From assembly GCA_014384665.1 (NCBI GenBank), contig JACNFI010000443.1, positions 1 through 8,793 on the forward strand: 8,793 nucleotides of DNA. The letters are read 5' to 3'. The DNA comes from Candidatus Cloacimonadota bacterium. Lineage in GTDB: Bacteria > Cloacimonadota > Cloacimonadia > JGIOTU-2. The first letter of the stretch is position 1, and the number at the start of each line of letters is the position of its first letter. Under the pieces are notes generated by a model. That model did no database searches. It had not been told where the DNA came from and saw only the letters and a program-made list of their open reading frames with translations. Positions 5,925-8,793 of this stretch are shown here, in pieces. A program made the translations under genes and the position numbers.

Positions 5925-7160
5925 ATGGCAAAGAAAAAAGAGATAGTAATTAAAGCAAAAGTGCTTTATGATGGTAAAACAAAGTTGGAAAATAAGACAA
6001 TAGTGGTAGAAGGGAATAAGATTTCTGAGGTATCTTCAGAGAAAGTAAAAGCTGATTATGAAGGATTTGTTACCCCTGCTTTTATTGATGCTCATTCTCA
6101 TATTGGAATGGATAGAGAAGGTGAACCGTGGGAGGAAGCTGAAGTTAATGATTACACAAATCAAATCCGTCCATTAAACGACCCTTTAAACAGTATTTAT
6201 TTTGATGATAGAGCTTTTAAAGATGCGGTTGATTTTGGGGTTCTTTACAGTTGTGTTATTCCTGGAAGTGGGAATTTGATTGGCGGACGAGCAATGATTA
6301 TCAGAAATTATGCAAAAAACAGAGACCAGGCATTTATTAAAGATTATGGATTTAAAATGGCTCTTGGCTTTAATCCTCGTTCAACCACTGAATGGAAAGG
6401 TGAAAGGTCAAATACAAGAATGGGCGTTTATGCACTTCTTGAGAAAAAATTTGATGACTTACTTATCAAAAAAGAAAAAGCATCTTTATCCAGGGAGAAG
6501 AAATTATTAGAACTAAATCAAAAGAAAAAGGATAAGAAACTTACAAAAAAAGAATTTGAAACAGAAAGGAGAATTATAGAAAAGGAATTTGAGGTGGAAT
6601 TTAATTCTGAGGAAAAAGCAATTTTAGAACTTCTCTCCGGTAAGAAGATAGCAAAGGTTCATGTGCATAAAGATGACGATGTGCTGTATCTAATCAAACT
6701 TGTGAAAAAATATAATTTGAATGTTACTGCTGAGCATACTGGTGATGTATTCAACAAAGAGATATTTGATGAACTTGCAAAAAATAAAATTCCAATAGTA
6801 TATGGTCCTCTTGGTGCTGTTGGTTATAAAGTGGAATTAAAACATGCCTATTATCAAAATGCAGGTCTGCTTATGAAATCCAAAGCATTTTATGGACTTA
6901 TGACGGACCACCCTGTTATTCAGACCATAGCTCTTAGAGATAGTCTGAAATTCTTTATGATTCAAGGTATGAGCGAAGGAGATGCAATTTCTTTGATTAC
7001 TTATAAAAATGCAAAAATATTGGGAATAGATGATATTCTTGGAACAATAGAAAAAGGAAAGCTGGCAAGTATAATCGTATGGGATAAAAATCCTTTACAT
7101 CTTGGAGCATTCCCGACTCTAATTCTTGGAGAAGGTAAAATATTAAGGAAGAAAAAATAG
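5925..7160 (+). CDS. Metal-dependent amidohydrolase (imidazolonepropionase-like family)
   Basis: TIM-barrel hydrolase of 411 aa with flanking beta-sandwich segments. Metal-ligand motifs are visible: HxH in DAHSHIG (His57, His59), KVHVHKD (His246/His248), AEHTGD (His271) and the late catalytic Asp in LMTDHP (Asp328). The C-terminal GTIEKGKLASIIVWDKNPL is the typical amidohydrolase closing strand, and the N-terminal GNKISEV...FVTPAFIDAHSH is the typical entry. No signal peptide, so cytosolic. A highly charged, probably coiled-coil segment (about 174-232, rich in Lys/Glu) sits between strands of the barrel. The start is fixed by AAGGAG at 5912-5917, 7 nt from the ATG. The substrate is not deducible: related proteins are listed as imidazolonepropionase-like or uncharacterised amidohydrolases, and no histidine-degradation genes are nearby. 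Its stop codon directly abuts direct repeat A. Confidence 0.87.
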   Translation: MAKKKEIVIKAKVLYDGKTKLENKTIVVEGNKISEVSSEKVKADYEGFVTPAFIDAHSHIGMDREGEPWEEAEVNDYTNQIRPLNDPLNSIYFDDRAFKDAVDFGVLYSCVIPGSGNLIGGRAMIIRNYAKNRDQAFIKDYGFKMALGFNPRSTTEWKGERSNTRMGVYALLEKKFDDLLIKKEKASLSREKKLLELNQKKKDKKLTKKEFETERRIIEKEFEVEFNSEEKAILELLSGKKIAKVHVHKDDDVLYLIKLVKKYNLNVTAEHTGDVFNKEIFDELAKNKIPIVYGPLGAVGYKVELKHAYYQNAGLLMKSKAFYGLMTDHPVIQTIALRDSLKFFMIQGMSEGDAISLITYKNAKILGIDDILGTIEKGKLASIIVWDKNPLHLGAFPTLILGEGKILRKKK

Positions 7161-7381
7161 TCCAGAAGCTTTTGATTTGCCTTTGCTATTATGTTAAAAT
7201 TTGAGAGTTCTGTCTAAATTTTTTGGATATGAAAAGATTGATAAGATTGGGAAAATGACGCATTAAGAGCTTTATAAAAGATTTGACAAAATTCTTTAAA
7301 AAATATTGACTTTATTTTAATAGTTTATGCTGTGTTTATAAATGTTTTAGGTCAGATAATAAAGCAAGTCGGATAAAATTG
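7161..7381 (+). repeat. ~220-bp direct repeat A (left flank of the TA cassette)
   Basis: Begins at the first base after the amidohydrolase stop and matches 8178-8392 in the same orientation. Strong blocks are an identical 24-mer at 7163-7186 (CAGAAGCTTTTGATTTGC...), 30 of 31 at 7283-7313 (containing TTGACA and TTGACT 23 bp apart), and 49 of 51 at 7331-7381. The part between the first two blocks is more diverged, with a small indel. No ORF is present. It could carry regulatory sequence, since each copy lies upstream of a gene start, but no well-spaced -35/-10 pair is clear. Confidence 0.85.
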
Positions 7382-7464
7382 TAAATTTAAAAGACATATC
7401 TCCGCACCAAGACGGATAGGTTATTTATTTTCAGGTATGTTAAGTTAATAGATAAGGTGCATAA

Positions 7465-7487
7465 TATACTGCGAGTTATAGTATAAT
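7465..7487 (+). promoter_or_regulatory. Candidate promoter/operator of the TA pair
   Basis: TATACT (7465-7470) and AGTATA (7480-7485) form a 6-bp inverted repeat with a 9-nt spacer; the right arm overlaps a perfect TATAAT (7482-7487). No good -35 is seen. An inverted repeat over a -10 would fit autoregulation by the TA complex, which is common for such operons, but this is an inference. The rest of 7382-7577 holds no recognisable gene. Confidence 0.4.
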
Positions 7488-7540
7488 ATATCTTAGACTT
7501 ATTTGTCGATATAAAAAATAAAATCAATTATTGAAAAATT

Positions 7541-7559
7541 ATCCCCAATTTACTGGGAT
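7541..7559. repeat. Imperfect mini-palindrome in the antitoxin leader
   Basis: ATCCC (7541-7545) and GGGAT (7555-7559) around a 9-nt loop, 18 nt before the antitoxin ATG and upstream of its AAGGA site. It is a degenerate relative of the 5680-5698 palindrome. Confidence 0.45.
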
Positions 7560-7577
7560 TAGTAGAAAAGGAAAATT

Positions 7578-7823
7578 ATGAATTCTATAAATTTATCTCA
7601 GATTGAAAAAAATATTAATCTATTATCTCGAACAGATCAGTTACGGTTAATTGAACGGATCCTTCGTCGTTGGCGACAAAAAGATTTAAAGGAATCCCAA
7701 TTTAATCGGGATTTTGAACAACAACTTACTGCTATGGCAGAAGATAAAGAAATTCAAAGAGAGTTGCAAAAGAATAATAGAGAGTTTATTGTTACTGAAA
7801 TGGATGGATTGAGGACAACATAA
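7578..7823 (+). CDS. Antitoxin of a MazEF-type toxin-antitoxin pair
   Basis: Small charged protein of 81 aa encoded directly before a MazF/PemK toxin, so the role rests largely on position. It has an N-terminal helix (LSQIEKNINLLSRTDQLRLIERILRRW, residues 6-32) and an acidic C-terminus (EFIVTEMDGL), the part expected to wrap around and block MazF. There is no evident AbrB fold as in E. coli MazE. The arrangement LSxxEKxINLLSxxDQLxLIER...MAxDxEIQxEL...FxxTExDGL resembles, from memory, small antitoxins paired with MazF in cyanobacteria. AAGGA at 7568-7572 sets the ATG. The stop overlaps the toxin start (TAATG), implying translational coupling. Seven of ten Arg codons are CGN, whereas the amidohydrolase uses mostly AGA/AGG, hinting at a different origin. 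A TCCC...GGGA palindrome lies within codons for residues ~40-45. Confidence 0.75.
   Translation: MNSINLSQIEKNINLLSRTDQLRLIERILRRWRQKDLKESQFNRDFEQQLTAMAEDKEIQRELQKNNREFIVTEMDGLRTT
7695..7711. repeat. Mini-palindrome inside the antitoxin coding sequence
   Basis: TCCCAATTTAATCGGGA; the stem extends one more A/T pair on each side (AATCCC/GGGATT, 9-nt loop). It is nearly the same as the intergenic palindrome at 5680-5698 but translates here as part of ESQFNRDF. Confidence 0.5.
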
Positions 7824-8170
7824 TGGCAATTCAACGAGGTGAAATTTATTTTGTGGATTTGAACCCAACTAAAGGGAGAGAACAAGCAGGTAATCGTCCA
7901 GTATTAGTTTTATCTAATAATACGATTAATAAGCTTCCTCTTGTAGTAACAGTAGTTGTAGGAACGAAAGGGGAGAATATCTCTAGTGATTATCTGACCA
8001 ATGTTCGTATATCTTCTTCAGATAGTGGGTTGTCAATGGAAACTGTGTTTTTATGTTTTCAACTCCGTTCATTAGATCCAAATAGATTTCCAGAAAGTCC
8101 AGCAGGAAAAGTTTCTGGTGAGATACTGACGAGAATTGAAGATGCAGTTCGTTATTGTCTTGATTTATAA
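7823..8170 (+). CDS. mazF: MazF/PemK-family toxin, mRNA endoribonuclease
   Basis: Sequence-specific, ribosome-independent mRNA interferase that stops growth when its antitoxin is lost. The 115-aa length is normal. Family motifs: RGEIYFVDLNPTKGREQAGNRPVLVL read as RGEIYFVDL (5-13), then PTKGREQAGNRPVL (15-28), the Arg25 of which corresponds to the catalytic Arg29 of E. coli MazF; Thr48 in VVGTKG lines up with Thr52; LCFQLRSLD (77-85) is the conserved dimer/active-site strand. The reading frame looks intact, so the toxin is probably active. The ATG overlaps the antitoxin stop, and GAGGA at 7811-7815 provides a ribosome-binding site 7 nt upstream. Direct repeat B starts 7 bp after the stop. Cleavage specificity cannot be predicted here. 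No third TA component is seen. Confidence 0.93.
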   Translation: MAIQRGEIYFVDLNPTKGREQAGNRPVLVLSNNTINKLPLVVTVVVGTKGENISSDYLTNVRISSSDSGLSMETVFLCFQLRSLDPNRFPESPAGKVSGEILTRIEDAVRYCLDL

Positions 8171-8177
8171 AAATTGT

Positions 8178-8392
8178 TTCAGAAGCTTTTGATTTGCCTT
8201 TGCGATTATTTTAAAGAGTTCTGTTTAAATTTTTTGAATACGAAATGAGTGATGATATTTAAGAATGAAGAATTAAGAATTCTCACAAAAAATTTGACAA
8301 ACTTCTTTAAAAAATATTGACTTTGTTTCGATGGTTTACGCTGTGTTTATAAATGTTTTAGGTCAGACAATAAAGCAAGTCGGATAAGATTG
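8178..8392 (+). repeat. ~220-bp direct repeat B (right flank of the TA cassette)
   Basis: Same-orientation copy of 7161-7381, starting 7 bp after the toxin stop and ending 75 bp before the methyltransferase start. It keeps the identical 24-mer (8180-8203), the TTGACA/TTGACT pair (8294-8299 and 8317-8322) and the final 51-bp block (8342-8392). Its diverged middle holds a small AGAATT-AAG-AATTCT palindrome absent from copy A. The offset between copies is about 1,011-1,017 bp. Confidence 0.85.
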
Positions 8393-8467
8393 TTAAATTA
8401 TTAAAAATTCAAAATAATTTAATTAATAATGAAGTTTATTCTCTTAATTAGAATATAAAGGTACATT

Positions 8468-8793
8468 ATGAAAACCAGGCATATATGCATTTTAGGCGAT
8501 TCAAGAAGGATGGACGAAGTTAAAAATTCTTCCGTTCATTTAGTAGTTACATCGCCGCCTTATTGGCAATTAAAAGATTATGGAATAGCAGATCAAATTG
8601 GATTTAATGATTCATATGAAGAATATATCAATAATCTAAATTTAGTTTGGAAAGAATGCTTTCGTGTCTTAAATCCTGGTTGTAGAATGCTCGTTAATAT
8701 TGGGGATCAATTCGCTAGAGCTGTTTATTATGGTAGATCACTAGTGTCGCGTTATAAGTCCCACAGGCACAGTTGGTTATGGGAACAGTCCTC
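8468..8793 (+). CDS. DNA methyltransferase (N4-cytosine/N6-adenine, beta-class order), 3'-incomplete
   Basis: N-terminal part of a site-specific SAM-dependent methyltransferase, cut by the window edge. GDSRRMDEV (10-18) followed by the motif IV catalytic tetrapeptide in TSPPYW (28-33) near the N-terminus is the beta-class arrangement, in which the SAM-binding FxGxG motif comes later. DQIGFNDSYEEYINNLNLVWKECFRVLNPGCRMLVNIGDQF is typical of the family and is present as residues 42-82. AAAGG at 8457-8461 lies 6 nt from the ATG. The last ~18 codons (from 8738) do not look like the family, where YYGR is normally followed by a segment resembling YKVIPIxxEII, and this stretch is about 50% GC. A junction, recombination point or assembly error near 8738 is possible. 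Target site unknown. It may be an orphan methylase or part of a restriction-modification system whose nuclease lies outside. Confidence 0.82.
   Translation, partial: MKTRHICILGDSRRMDEVKNSSVHLVVTSPPYWQLKDYGIADQIGFNDSYEEYINNLNLVWKECFRVLNPGCRMLVNIGDQFARAVYYGRSLVSRYKSHRHSWLWEQS

Noticed and set aside
7306..7331. Promoter TTGACT...TATGCT in repeat A
   Set aside because: The spacer is only 14 bp, and the same in repeat B (TACGCT), so it is not a convincing sigma70 promoter.
8751..8793. MalQ-like reading (VISPTGTVGYGNSP) in another frame at the right edge
   Set aside because: It faintly recalls the GPTGYGNSPY motif of 4-alpha-glucanotransferase, but it is 14 residues with an extra two residues inside, too short to support a call.

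Overview
This is an AT-rich window from what looks like a diderm (outer-membrane) bacterium. The main evidence is a patatin-POTRA-barrel protein ending in a C-terminal Phe. AGA/AGG Arg codons, a mix of strong and weak Shine-Dalgarno sites, and many short dispersed palindromes would fit an uncultured FCB-type lineage such as Cloacimonadota or Marinimicrobia. That placement is only an impression; no rRNA or other marker gene is present. The last gene is cut by the right edge and the first lacks its start, so the window may be a whole short contig.

Left part (1-2411, + strand): the 3' portion of thiD (HMP/HMP-P kinase, thiamine pathway), then a CTP-dependent polyprenol/diacylglycerol kinase-like membrane protein (DGK1/SEC59/VTE5 family), then a DPM1/GtrB-type glycosyltransferase 2. 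The last two sit 16 bp apart and may form a lipid-carrier pair: one phosphorylates a long-chain alcohol, the other loads a sugar onto polyprenyl phosphate.

Middle (2412-5924): GT2 and a minus-strand PlpD-like patatin (type Vd secretion architecture) converge on a 638-bp non-coding stretch packed with inverted repeats. Two ~77-bp hairpin-ended elements lie just beyond the two stop codons. Inside them are two CCCCGTTAGATA...TATCTAACGGGG hairpins and two small GC palindromes. The divergent spacer between patatin and the amidohydrolase (5402-5924) holds a third CCCCGTTAGAT hairpin inside a nested ~197-bp inverted-repeat block, plus candidate promoters facing both ways.

Right part (5925-8793, + strand): a metal-dependent amidohydrolase, then a MazEF-type toxin-antitoxin pair flanked by two ~220-bp direct repeats (7161-7381 and 8178-8392), then the start of a beta-class DNA methyltransferase. 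Each repeat begins within a few bases of the preceding stop codon. The TA pair therefore looks like a discrete ~1-kb cassette in a small defence-type locus. The antitoxin gene favours CGN arginine codons, unlike its neighbours.

I do not see a clearly new enzymatic system. The most unusual material is the layered non-coding repeat structure: the three CCCCGTTAGAT hairpins with variable loops of near-constant length, the hairpin elements at convergent gene ends, the TCCC...GGGA mini-palindromes, and the direct-repeat-bounded TA cassette. No tRNA, rRNA, CRISPR array or transposase gene was recognised.
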